In this document: one piece after another, positions 56,464 through 64,000 of the stretch
Position numbering within the stretch: the stretch's first letter is position 1
Layout: each line of letters begins with the position of its first letter
Assembly (NCBI RefSeq): GCF_017876295.1
Contig: NZ_JAGINT010000002.1
Span: 3,782,001-3,846,000, forward strand
Direction of reading: 5' to 3'
Length of the DNA stretch: 64,000 nucleotides
DNA from: Kribbella aluminosa
GTDB lineage: Bacteria > Actinomycetota > Actinomycetes > Propionibacteriales > Kribbellaceae
Made by a program: the position numbers and the translations under genes
Notes under the pieces: model-generated
What the model saw: only the letters and a program-made list of their open reading frames with translations
Told to the model about the DNA's origin: nothing
Databases searched by the model: none

Positions 56464-57900
56464 TCAGCTGTGTGACATCGGCTCCGAAACCACTGTGAAC
56501 TCGGTCGGCCCGAACGACACGTTGAGCTTGGCGTCGACCGTCATCGCACCGTCCGCGACCCGGCAGGTGAGGACCGCGACGAACGGTGTCTCGACCCAGC
56601 GGATCGTTGCCACGAGCGCGTCGCCGTCGGCATATGCGCTGGTCACGACCCGGATGCCGGTCTCGAGGCTCGCGTCGTCGGCTGCTCCCGGCATCGTTCC
56701 CGGAGCGGACCGCTCCTGCCAGTCGCCCGCGGCGCAGACCAGGTCGTGGGTGCCGCCGTCGTCACCCATGTCGCGAATGCCGAACGTCGCCGTACCGTCC
56801 GGGTCGATCCGGACCGCGGCGAGGCCCGCCGCGTTGTCGGCGGTGATCCGGTACGTCTGCCCGTCTCCGGCGGCCGGCGCCGAACCGCTCGGCGCCGGGA
56901 GCTCCAGCTTCTCGGGCCTGGCGACCGGCGGGACATCCTTGCCCTCCAGGGCTGGGAGGAGGTAGTCCCACACCGTGTTCAGGATCGCCTGCATGTCGGT
57001 CGTCGCGCTGGTCACGATCAGTACAGCGTCGTACTCCGGGAACACCAGGCAGAACTGCCCGAACGCGCCGTCGCCGCGGTACGTGTTGTGGCGGCCGCGC
57101 CAGAACTGGAAGCCATACCCCTGGTGCCAGTCCGGGTTCGCCTCCTGGTCATTGGGCACCTGCTTCGAGGTGGCCGCCTCGTACCACTCAGCCGGGACGA
57201 GTTGCTTGCCGTCCCACTCGCCGTGCTGCAACAGCAACTGCCCGAAGCAGGCCAATGACTCGGTGTTGATGCTCAGACCCCACCCGCCGACCGTGATGTC
57301 CTCCTTCGACACCTGCCAGGTCGCCTCTGTCGCACCGAGCGGCTCGAACAGCCGTGGCCGCAGGTAGTCGAGCAGCCGTTCACCGGTGACCCGCTGCACG
57401 ATCGCGGACAGCATGTACGTCGCGCCGCTGTTGTAGACGAAGACCGTGCCCGGCTCGTGCTGCACCTCGAGGCCGAGGAACATCTTCACCATCCGGCGGT
57501 CCCGGCTGAGCGCCTCGACGGTGTCCTGGGAGTGGCCGGTCGTCATCGTCAGCAGGTGCCGGACCTTCATCGCGGCGAGGTTGTCGCTGATCGTCTCCGG
57601 CAGCTCGTCCGCGGTGAAGAACGAGATGACCGGATCGTCGATTGTCAACAATCCTGCGTCGATCGCGAGGCCGACCGCTGTCGAGGTGAAACTCTTCGAC
57701 ACCGAGAACAACAGGTGCCGGTCGGTCAACCGGTACGGCGCCCACTCCTCCTCCAGCACCACGTGACCGTGCCTCATCAGCATCACGGTCTGGATCTCCG
57801 GCTGTCCGTCATTCAGCGCTCCGACAAAACTGTCCAGCGCCGCATCCGACAAACCCTGCGCCTCTGCCGTACTCCGCGGAAGTCTGCTCACCCTCAGCAC
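56464..57900 (-). CDS. serine hydrolase of the beta-lactamase/esterase (class C-like) family
   Basis: The 478-residue protein has the SxxK nucleophile in LLFSVSKSFTSTAVGLAIDA (about residues 63-82), the YxN-type motif in TVFVYNSGATYMLSAI (about 155-170) and a further region HQGYGFQFWRGRHNTYRGDG (about 254-273). No signal peptide is seen, so it is probably cytoplasmic. The C-terminal 130 residues form an extra beta-rich domain (FGIRDMGDDGGTHDLVCAAG). Such proteins hydrolyse esters, amides or D-amino-acid peptides. GTG 57900 and GTG 57891 are both possible starts. It contains an exact copy of the recurring palindrome. Confidence 0.83.
   Translation of the reverse strand: MLRVSRLPRSTAEAQGLSDAALDSFVGALNDGQPEIQTVMLMRHGHVVLEEEWAPYRLTDRHLLFSVSKSFTSTAVGLAIDAGLLTIDDPVISFFTADELPETISDNLAAMKVRHLLTMTTGHSQDTVEALSRDRRMVKMFLGLEVQHEPGTVFVYNSGATYMLSAIVQRVTGERLLDYLRPRLFEPLGATEATWQVSKEDITVGGWGLSINTESLACFGQLLLQHGEWDGKQLVPAEWYEAATSKQVPNDQEANPDWHQGYGFQFWRGRHNTYRGDGAFGQFCLVFPEYDAVLIVTSATTDMQAILNTVWDYLLPALEGKDVPPVARPEKLELPAPSGSAPAAGDGQTYRITADNAAGLAAVRIDPDGTATFGIRDMGDDGGTHDLVCAAGDWQERSAPGTMPGAADDASLETGIRVVTSAYADGDALVATIRWVETPFVAVLTCRVADGAMTVDAKLNVSFGPTEFTVVSEPMSHS
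57641..57652. repeat. intragenic copy of ATTGTCAACAAT
   Basis: Exact 12-mer (reverse form of ATTGTTGACAAT) in the serine hydrolase gene, encoding Leu-Leu-Thr-Ile on the minus strand with TTG TTG ACA, all rare in this DNA. Confidence 0.7.
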
Positions 57901-57943
57901 GCTATCTCGCCGCGCCGACAGACGGGCGGCTGTTCGCGCGCCG

Positions 57944-58837
57944 TCACGGTTGGAGGTGGGTGAGCTTGTCCGGATTCACGATTCCGTGGATTGCCGACAC
58001 TTGACTGTCGACAATGGTGAAGGACCAGATCGCGACCGTACGATCCGCCCGATCGTGGATCCGGAGCGCCGGCTGGCCGCCTACATGCACAACCTCGACA
58101 ATCAGTGCGCCGGGCCCTCTGAGTCCTGCAGGCCCGCCGCCGGGACGATCGTCCGGAGCGGTGAACTTGCCGAAGGAGCCGATCACCAGGCGAGCGATGT
58201 TGGGAGCGCCGTGGACGGGCCGGGGAAAGCCGCCCTTGCCGCCGCCGTCCCCGGTGAAGGTGGCGTCGGGAGTGAGGAGGGCGACGAGGGCCTCGAGGTT
58301 GCCGTCCTCGGCGGCCGCGACGAAGCGGCGGAGCAGTTCGTCGCGTTCTTGCGGGGACGGGTCGAAGCGCGGTCGATTGTCGGCAATCCGACGACGGGCG
58401 CGGACGGCGAGCTGGCGGCAGTTCGCCGGGGTCTTGCCGAGGATGGCGGCCAGGTCGTCGTAGGAGTAGCCGAAGACGTCGCCGAGCAGGAACACCGCGC
58501 GCTGGTCGGGGGAGAGGCGCTCGAGTACGACGAGGAACGCCGTGGAGAGCGAGTCCGAGAGCGCGGCCCGGTCCGCGAGGTCGACGTACTCGTCGACGGC
58601 CGGCTCCGGCAGCCACGGCCCGAAGTACTGCTCCCGCTGCCGCCGCGCCGACCGCAGCTGATCGATCGCCAGCCGGGTCGTGACCGTGGTCAGGAACGAC
58701 TTGGGCGAGGTCACCTCGGGCTCGCTGTGCAGGCGCAGGTACGCCTCCTGGACGACGTCCTCCGCGTCACCGAACGTTCCGAGCATCCGGTACGCGATCG
58801 ACAGCAGCAGCGGTCTGAGTTCCTCCATCACACCCAT
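57944..58837 (-). CDS. SigJ-type ECF sigma factor with SnoaL-like C-terminal domain (ECF41)
   Basis: The 297-residue protein has region 2 (LLLSIAYRMLGTFGDAEDVV, QEAYLRLHSEPEVTSPKSFL) and region 4 (AFLVVLERLSPDQRAVFLLG, DVFGYSYDDLAAILGKTPAN), with the ECF41-type linker. A C-terminal SnoaL-like domain (about 180-297; ALVALLTPDATFTGDGG, GALIVEVVHVGGQPALRIHD) is thought to regulate the sigma factor itself instead of an anti-sigma protein. ECF41 sigma factors usually control an adjacent DoxX, carboxymuconolactone or oxidoreductase gene; here a DoxX-like gene is divergent at 58959 and the SDR protein lies nearby. ATG 58837 gives the standard N-terminus. Confidence 0.9.
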   Translation of the reverse strand: MGVMEELRPLLLSIAYRMLGTFGDAEDVVQEAYLRLHSEPEVTSPKSFLTTVTTRLAIDQLRSARRQREQYFGPWLPEPAVDEYVDLADRAALSDSLSTAFLVVLERLSPDQRAVFLLGDVFGYSYDDLAAILGKTPANCRQLAVRARRRIADNRPRFDPSPQERDELLRRFVAAAEDGNLEALVALLTPDATFTGDGGGKGGFPRPVHGAPNIARLVIGSFGKFTAPDDRPGGGPAGLRGPGALIVEVVHVGGQPALRIHDRADRTVAIWSFTIVDSQVSAIHGIVNPDKLTHLQP

Positions 58838-58884
58838 CACAGACGATCGAGGTGGTCTCCCGGTGACAGCTCCCGGTGACAGCT

Positions 58885-58917
58885 TCACCACGGTTCACCA
58901 CGGTTCACCACGGTTCA
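58885..58917 (+). repeat. 10-bp tandem repeat TTCACCACGG x 3
   Basis: TTCACCACGG is repeated three times, then TTCAACG, in the 121-bp gap between the divergent sigma factor and DoxX genes. Regular 10-bp phasing puts the copies on one face of the helix. It may be a regulatory array or a slippage product. Confidence 0.7.
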
Positions 58918-58958
58918 ACGCTGTCACAGATTGGATTGTCGGATCGTCTGCAATCTGC

Positions 58959-59327
58959 ATGAACACAATCGTCTGGATCTTCACCGGCGTGCTGGGCGTG
59001 GTCTTCACGATCTCCGGCGTACTGAAGGCCACCATGTCCCGCGCGCGCCTGATCGCCACCGGCCAGACCGGGATCGCACCGTTCCCGATGCCACTCGTCC
59101 GTGCCGTCGCCGTCTGCGAACTACTGGCGGTGGCCGGCTTGTTCGCGCCGTGGCTGACCGGCACCGCCCGCATCCTCACCCCACTCGCCGCCGTCGGACT
59201 GTGCGTCGTGATGGTCGGCGCCGCGACCTCTCACTCGTCACTTCGCGAGCCGCGCTCCACGGCCGCCAACACCGTCCTCCTGGCATTGGCGGCCTTCGTG
59301 GCAGCGGCCCGCTTCGCGACCCTCTGA
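58959..59327 (+). CDS. DoxX-like family membrane protein
   Basis: The 122-residue protein has four predicted membrane helices (TIVWIFTGVLGVVFTISGVL, RAVAVCELLAVAGLFAPWL, RILTPLAAVGLCVVMVGA, NTVLLALAAFVAAARFATL), as in the DoxX-like family. Its gene is a usual neighbour and target of SigJ/ECF41 sigma factors. The upstream gap holds a 10-bp tandem repeat and ATTGTCGGATCGTCTGCAAT, which may form part of the promoter. Function in the membrane is unknown. Its stop is almost adjacent to the convergent amylopullulanase stop. Confidence 0.83.
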   Translation: MNTIVWIFTGVLGVVFTISGVLKATMSRARLIATGQTGIAPFPMPLVRAVAVCELLAVAGLFAPWLTGTARILTPLAAVGLCVVMVGAATSHSSLREPRSTAANTVLLALAAFVAAARFATL

Positions 59328-59331
59328 GAGA

Positions 59332-62300
59332 TCAGCGCTGAACCAGTACGGCGACCGTCCGCGGCGGCACAGTCGCCGTACCGGTGCTGGACGACCACGT
59401 GGTCTGCTTGACCACCTGATCGGACCCGTTCGCCTGTACAGGGGAGAGGCTGAAGTTGGTCCCAGCCAGGCCCGGGACCTGTTGGGAGACGGCGGCGTTG
59501 GTGGAGTTGAAGACGACCACGACCCCCTTCAGCGTCGGGTCGACGTCCGCGCCGACCGTGTCGTCGACGCGCATCGTGATCACTCCCGGCGTCGTACCGC
59601 TGAGCGGGAAGCTCAGCTTCTGGTTGATGAGCGCGGCGGACCCGAGGCGGAGGAGCGGAGTGGAGAAGCGAAGCTTCAGCAGGTCCGCTGCCGCCGCGGA
59701 GGCGGTGGCGACGTCGGTCGCGGACGGCTTCAGCGCCGGATCGGCGAGCAGCGGCTTCATGAACGGCCACTTCGCCTCGTTGTCGGCCTTCGGCGGCAGA
59801 CCGTGCCCGAAACCGTTGTCCGCGCCGGTCCAGTCCAGCGTGTTGAACCAGTCGCCGGAGTCGTAGGAGTTGCGGTCCAGCGACTTGCTCCGCAACAGGT
59901 CGGCGCCGGCGTGCCAGAACGACGGCGTCTGCGCCAGCGCGGTCGTTGCCAGCGACAACGTGTTCATCCGGATCCGGTCCGCCATCGGCAGGTCGGCCGG
60001 CAGCTTGTACGTCAGCGTGTCCCACAACGTTTCGTTGTCATGGGCATCGACGTACGTCACCACCTCGTCCGGCTGATCGGCGTACCCGGCCGGCGAGCCG
60101 TTGTAGTCGACCTGGTCACCGCGGACCTCAGCCCCCGACGACACCGACTTGAACGTGAACGAACGCAGGTTCCCGGCCAGCCCGAGCTGGACCAGGTCCG
60201 TGTCGTGCGCGAGCCGTTTCGCGCGTTCGGCCGGCGTACCGTTGACCGCTGCGCCGTTCGGGTCGCTCGCCTCGCCGGAGCCGAAGCCCTGTACGCGCGG
60301 GTCGTCGTCGAACGGCCCGCCGCCCCGTACGGCGTCCCGCAGCCGGTCGGAGAACGTGCCGATCCCGGTCCCGCCGAGGTTGCCCTGCCGGGCCTGGACG
60401 AACAGCGCGTCGTTCGCGACCTCGCCGAAATTCCAGCCCTCGCCGTACAGGTAGATCGACTTGCCGTCGACGCCGTCCTTCGCGAGCGTCAGCTTGTCCA
60501 GCGCGGCGCGGATCTTCAGCATGTTCGCCTTGGTGTGGTGGCCCATCAGGTCGTACCGGAAGCCGTCCACGTGGTAGTTGCGTGCCCAGCTCACTGTGCC
60601 GTCGACCATGATCTTCTCGGCCATCGCGTGCTCTGTGGCGATGTTGCTGCAGCAGGTGGAGTTCTCGACCTTGCCGGTCGCGTCCAGCCGCTGGTAGTAC
60701 CCGGGCACGATCTGGTCGAGCACTGACGTCGGGGCCTGACCTGCGGCGGGCGTGTGGTTGTAGACCTGGTCCAGTACGACGCGTAGGCCGGACTTGTGCA
60801 GGCCGCCGACCATTGTACGGAACTCGGAGACCCTGGCCAGCCCGTCCTTCTGTGTGGCGTACGACCCCTCCGGGGCCAGCCAGTGGTACGGGTCGTAGCC
60901 CCAGTTGAAGCCGTCCTTCCCAGCGACAGCAGTAACGCAGGCCTGCTGCTGGTCCGAGTCGGGTGGCAGAGACTTGAGGTCACAGGCCGGTGTCTGCTGC
61001 CCGGTCTCTGGAATCGAGGCGATGTCGAAGGTGGGTAGCAGGTGCACTGTGTTGAGCCCGGCTGCTGCCAGTGACCGCAGGTGCTTCGTGCCGTTGCCGT
61101 CGTCTGCGAAGGCCAGGTACGTACCGCGGTGCGCTGCGGGAACGGCGCTGTCGTTGATGGAGAAGTCCCGCACGTGGAGCTCGTAGATCGTCGAGTCGAC
61201 GCCACGGGCGAGCTTTGGCGACGGGGTCTTGGCCCAGAGCGCTGGCTTGCCCGCTGGATCGTCCAGGTCCGCCGCAACCGAGTAGACGGAGTCTGTCGTC
61301 AACGCAACCGAGTACGGGTCTGTGACGACGTTCTTCTCTACCTTTCCGGTACTGGGCGCATAGACCGTGACCTCGAAGCGGTACGAGGTGTCCTTCCAAG
61401 AGCGGGGCCCAGTGACGGCCCAGGAGCCATCTGAGTTGCGGTGCATGGCTACAGCCGAGGTGCCCACCAGCAGACGGACGTTCTGGGCGGTAGGAGCCCA
61501 GACAGTGAACGTGGGCTTGCCGGCCTGCCAGGTGACGCCGTAGGAGCGCTTCACAGCACTGCCGTAGACGTCGTCGAGCACACCAGGGATCTGCACCCCA
61601 GTGGCGTCCAGCAAGCGACCCGTGTCGTCGTACTGCGCCAGACCGAGCTGCCCGGTGAGGATCTTGCCGACATCGGTATGGTCGAGCCGTAGCGTGGTGT
61701 AGCCAGGCTTGACCTCCTTCGGGTCGTAGTGCAGTGCTGCCGACGAGCCACCGATGTCGTCGGTGTCCACCTTCAACGAGCCGGTGTCCGACCAGTGCAG
61801 CCGCCAGCGGTACCGCTCCGGGTGGTCGACAGCAGGTACGGCGAGTGTGTCGCGGTTGAGCCAGTACGCCTTCGCCTGGCTGAGGTCCGGATGCGCACCG
61901 GGCTTGGACGTGGTCACCGCGAGCTGATGGGTCGCGAGCACGTACGAGAACGTGGTGACCAGTCCGTCGCTCGGTACCACGACCGGCACGTTCTGAGCCG
62001 GGTAGCTCTCGTCCCAGGACAGGTTGTGTGCGACCTTCGCCTCATAGTTGCCCGCCTTCAACTCGCTGGTGGACCAGGTGTAGGTCCCGTCACCGTCCTC
62101 GTCGGTCAACCAGGGTCGCATGCAGGACGGATCCCAGTCGGTCGGGCAGCCCAGTGCTGTCTGGAACGAGCCTGGCACCGTGATGATCGGGCCCTGAGCG
62201 CTGGACGTGACGTAATGTCGGCCGTGCTCGTAGTAGAACGTGACAGGCCCGCTAGGCGCCGTGTATGAGATGTTGGCGCCGTTAGCGACCCCACCGGCTC

Positions 62301-64000
62301 CGTAGTTCTCGTCCCAGCTCTTGTTGACGGCCGCCTTGTAGGCGTGCTCACCGGCCGGAATGGTGTAGGTGCCCTTCCACACGTTGTCCTTCGGGTCCAG
62401 CTTCAGCTGTGCCTGGTCGCAGTCCGGTGACCAGTCCGCGGCGCAGCCCATCTCGCTGTTGTGATCACCCGGCACCGACACGTTGTTCGGCTGTACGACC
62501 GGCCCGGTTGAGCCGCCGCCACCACCTGGCGCAGGAGCATCGCCCACTACGCCGTACGAGCCGGACACCGAGTAGTTGCCCGAGGCGTCCCGTAGTACAG
62601 CGCGGTACTCGATCAGCGTGCCCTTGGCCAGCCCACTGACGTCCTGGAACACGCGGTACGGCGCGTTGTCGTCGCTGCCGAGCCGCTTCCACTCCGTCGT
62701 ACCCACGGGGCGGTAGCCGAAGGTCACAGTGGCCGGTGTGTTCTCCGGGACCGCGGCTGCGATCTCCGCGCGCCCGCCGACCGTCGCACCGAGTTCCGGC
62801 GAGCTCAGGTAGACACTGGGTGCCTTGGCGCGCGGCGGGACCTTGGTCTGCGCCTGGTACACCGTCACGGACAGGGGACTCTGGCTGATGGCAACGCGGC
62901 CCTCACGGTCGGTCTTGACGGACCGCAAGCCGCCATAAACCGGCTTGAGCCACGTGTTCGGACCGTACGTCGGTACCGTCGCGGACGCCGCCGTCTTCGA
63001 GTTGTTGGCCACCACCAGGTACTCGACGTTGTCGCTGCCCAGCCGGCTGAACGCGTACAGCCCGTTGCTGTTGGACGAGTACCGGTTGACCTGACGCCCG
63101 TCCGACAACGCCGGGTACTTCGCCCGCAGCTGCGCCAGTGCGGCGATGTGCTTGTACATGGGCGCGTTGACGTCGTACCGGTCCTTGCTGCCGATCGTCG
63201 TCGTACCCGTGCCGTCAACGACCTCGTTGTTCGCGTAGTCGGCGGTCTTGGTCGCAAACATGTCCTGCCGCGCGGCCTTGTCACCGCCGGCACCTGTGAA
63301 GCCCTGCTCGTCGCCGTAGTACACGACAGGCTGCCCACGCGTCAGGTACATCAAGGAGTGCGCCAGCTCGTCCCGTGCGAGCAGCTCCTGCCCTGACGCA
63401 CCACCCTGCTTCAGGAACATGCCGACACGTCCCATGTCGTGGTTGCCGAGGAACGTGGGCAGCTCGTACGCGTTGGAGTCCGTGTCGGTGTAGTAGTCGT
63501 CGTTGGCGTAGAAATCCTGCAGCTTGGTGCTCGGGTCGCCCTTCGCGTACGCCACCGCGTTCTGCTGCAACCCGAAGTCCAGGGTCGCCTGCAGGTCGCC
63601 CTTGGTCGTGTAGGTCGACATGAACTGCGGGTTCGCGTCGTACACCTCGCCGAACATGAAGAAGTTCTTCGCGCCCGCACCCCGCGCCGCGGCCAGGATC
63701 GCCGGCGAGAACTTCTGCCAGAACTCGATGTTGACGTGCTTCACGGTATCGATCCGGAACCCGTCGATGCCGAACTCGGCCCACGTCTTGTAGACGTCGA
63801 TCATCCCGTCCCGGACCTTCGGCTGCTCGGTGAACAGGTCGTCCAGCCCGGAGAAGTCGCCGTACTCCGCGCTCTCGCCGGCGAACGTGGAGTCGCCGCG
63901 GTTGTGGTACAGCGTCGGGTCGTTCAGCCAGGCCGGCACCTTGACGGTCTCGTCGGCCTTGCTGTGGAAGATCGGCACGTTCGGGAACGACGTGTTCCGG
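59332..64000 (-). CDS. secreted amylopullulanase with two GH13 catalytic modules, N-terminus cut by the window edge
   Basis: At least 1,550 residues are visible and the 5' end lies beyond 64000. From the N-terminal side: an alpha-amylase module (GFRIDTVKHVNIEFW nucleophile Asp, MFGEVYDANP acid Glu, PTFLGNHDMGRVG transition-state Asp); an Ig/CBM-like stretch; two X25-type starch-binding repeats (VPGDHNSEMGCAADWSPDC, VPGSFQTALGCPTDWDPSC); a CBM48-like region; and a type I pullulanase module (FNWGYDPYHWLAPEGSYAT, VLDQVYNHTPA, HVDGFRYDLMGHH, YLYGEGWNFGEVA, YVDAHDNETLWD). The first module should cut alpha-1,4 and the second alpha-1,6 links of starch or glycogen outside the cell. It ends RTVAVLVQR 5 bp from the convergent DoxX stop. 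Confidence 0.93.
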   Translation of the reverse strand, partial: RNTSFPNVPIFHSKADETVKVPAWLNDPTLYHNRGDSTFAGESAEYGDFSGLDDLFTEQPKVRDGMIDVYKTWAEFGIDGFRIDTVKHVNIEFWQKFSPAILAAARGAGAKNFFMFGEVYDANPQFMSTYTTKGDLQATLDFGLQQNAVAYAKGDPSTKLQDFYANDDYYTDTDSNAYELPTFLGNHDMGRVGMFLKQGGASGQELLARDELAHSLMYLTRGQPVVYYGDEQGFTGAGGDKAARQDMFATKTADYANNEVVDGTGTTTIGSKDRYDVNAPMYKHIAALAQLRAKYPALSDGRQVNRYSSNSNGLYAFSRLGSDNVEYLVVANNSKTAASATVPTYGPNTWLKPVYGGLRSVKTDREGRVAISQSPLSVTVYQAQTKVPPRAKAPSVYLSSPELGATVGGRAEIAAAVPENTPATVTFGYRPVGTTEWKRLGSDDNAPYRVFQDVSGLAKGTLIEYRAVLRDASGNYSVSGSYGVVGDAPAPGGGGGSTGPVVQPNNVSVPGDHNSEMGCAADWSPDCDQAQLKLDPKDNVWKGTYTIPAGEHAYKAAVNKSWDENYGAGGVANGANISYTAPSGPVTFYYEHGRHYVTSSAQGPIITVPGSFQTALGCPTDWDPSCMRPWLTDEDGDGTYTWSTSELKAGNYEAKVAHNLSWDESYPAQNVPVVVPSDGLVTTFSYVLATHQLAVTTSKPGAHPDLSQAKAYWLNRDTLAVPAVDHPERYRWRLHWSDTGSLKVDTDDIGGSSAALHYDPKEVKPGYTTLRLDHTDVGKILTGQLGLAQYDDTGRLLDATGVQIPGVLDDVYGSAVKRSYGVTWQAGKPTFTVWAPTAQNVRLLVGTSAVAMHRNSDGSWAVTGPRSWKDTSYRFEVTVYAPSTGKVEKNVVTDPYSVALTTDSVYSVAADLDDPAGKPALWAKTPSPKLARGVDSTIYELHVRDFSINDSAVPAAHRGTYLAFADDGNGTKHLRSLAAAGLNTVHLLPTFDIASIPETGQQTPACDLKSLPPDSDQQQACVTAVAGKDGFNWGYDPYHWLAPEGSYATQKDGLARVSEFRTMVGGLHKSGLRVVLDQVYNHTPAAGQAPTSVLDQIVPGYYQRLDATGKVENSTCCSNIATEHAMAEKIMVDGTVSWARNYHVDGFRYDLMGHHTKANMLKIRAALDKLTLAKDGVDGKSIYLYGEGWNFGEVANDALFVQARQGNLGGTGIGTFSDRLRDAVRGGGPFDDDPRVQGFGSGEASDPNGAAVNGTPAERAKRLAHDTDLVQLGLAGNLRSFTFKSVSSGAEVRGDQVDYNGSPAGYADQPDEVVTYVDAHDNETLWDTLTYKLPADLPMADRIRMNTLSLATTALAQTPSFWHAGADLLRSKSLDRNSYDSGDWFNTLDWTGADNGFGHGLPPKADNEAKWPFMKPLLADPALKPSATDVATASAAAADLLKLRFSTPLLRLGSAALINQKLSFPLSGTTPGVITMRVDDTVGADVDPTLKGVVVVFNSTNAAVSQQVPGLAGTNFSLSPVQANGSDQVVKQTTWSSSTGTATVPPRTVAVLVQR

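Noticed and set aside
1..64000. tRNA, rRNA, parS or attachment sites
   Set aside because: No T-loop/acceptor pattern, no rRNA-like stretch and no GTTTCACGTGAAAC-type parS sequence was found on reading. The ATTGTCGACAAT palindrome is not a known parS form.

Overview
The window is very high in G+C (about 70% by eye), with dense gene packing, many GTG/TTG starts and ATGA/GTGA stop-start overlaps. Protein content (13E12/DUF222 remnant, Cox-type molybdenum hydroxylase operon, actinobacterial-type glycosyltransferases, large secreted amylopullulanase) points to a soil actinobacterium. My best guess from familiarity is a Kribbella-like member of Nocardioidaceae/Kribbellaceae; this is inference, not a database result.

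Layout. 1-3.8 kb: tail of a LacI-type regulator, a mannitol-dehydrogenase-family oxidoreductase, then about 2 kb of non-coding tandem repeats, an inverted repeat and decayed gene remnants. 3.8-7.4 kb: two tandem paralogous secreted parallel beta-helix proteins. 7.5-11.6 kb: an envelope or lipid-headgroup module (two GT4 glycosyltransferases, two cytidylyltransferases, a CDP-alcohol phosphatidyltransferase), ending against nadA. 12.8-21.4 kb: a molybdenum hydroxylase operon (frameshifted MobA-like gene, MoxR ATPase, VWA protein, XdhC, then CoxS-CoxL-CoxM-CoxG). 21.4-24.9 kb: Nudix, endonuclease V, VOC protein, glycerate kinase, A-type Fe-S carrier. 25-28.6 kb: an OpuC-type ABC importer.

28.7-43.7 kb: a catabolic island that I read as one regulon. 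A GntR/FCD regulator lies among an MHS transporter, a class III aminotransferase and semialdehyde dehydrogenase pair, an FAD/Fe-S oxidase, a class I aminotransferase, an ectoine-hydrolase-like M24 protein, two Asp/Glu-racemase-superfamily proteins, a 2-hydroxyacid dehydrogenase, an amidase and a DUF3830 protein. Copies of the palindrome ATTGTYGACAAT sit in the divergent promoters. The same 12-mer is also strikingly frequent inside genes across the whole window.

43.7-55.4 kb: on the minus strand, a textbook guanidine-I (ykkC) riboswitch precedes an overlapping operon: APC permease, two urea-carboxylase-associated (carboxyguanidine deiminase) subunits, a stand-alone carboxyltransferase protein and allophanate hydrolase. 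Downstream lie an M20 peptidase, an amidohydrolase, a frameshifted amidase and a MerR regulator. The carboxylase lacks both its biotin carboxylase and its biotin-carrier domains, cut cleanly at domain boundaries. 55.5-64 kb: NAD-dependent epimerase, serine hydrolase, SigJ-like sigma factor, DoxX protein, and a very large amylopullulanase that runs off the right edge.

No tRNA, rRNA, CRISPR array, prophage or complete insertion sequence was seen.
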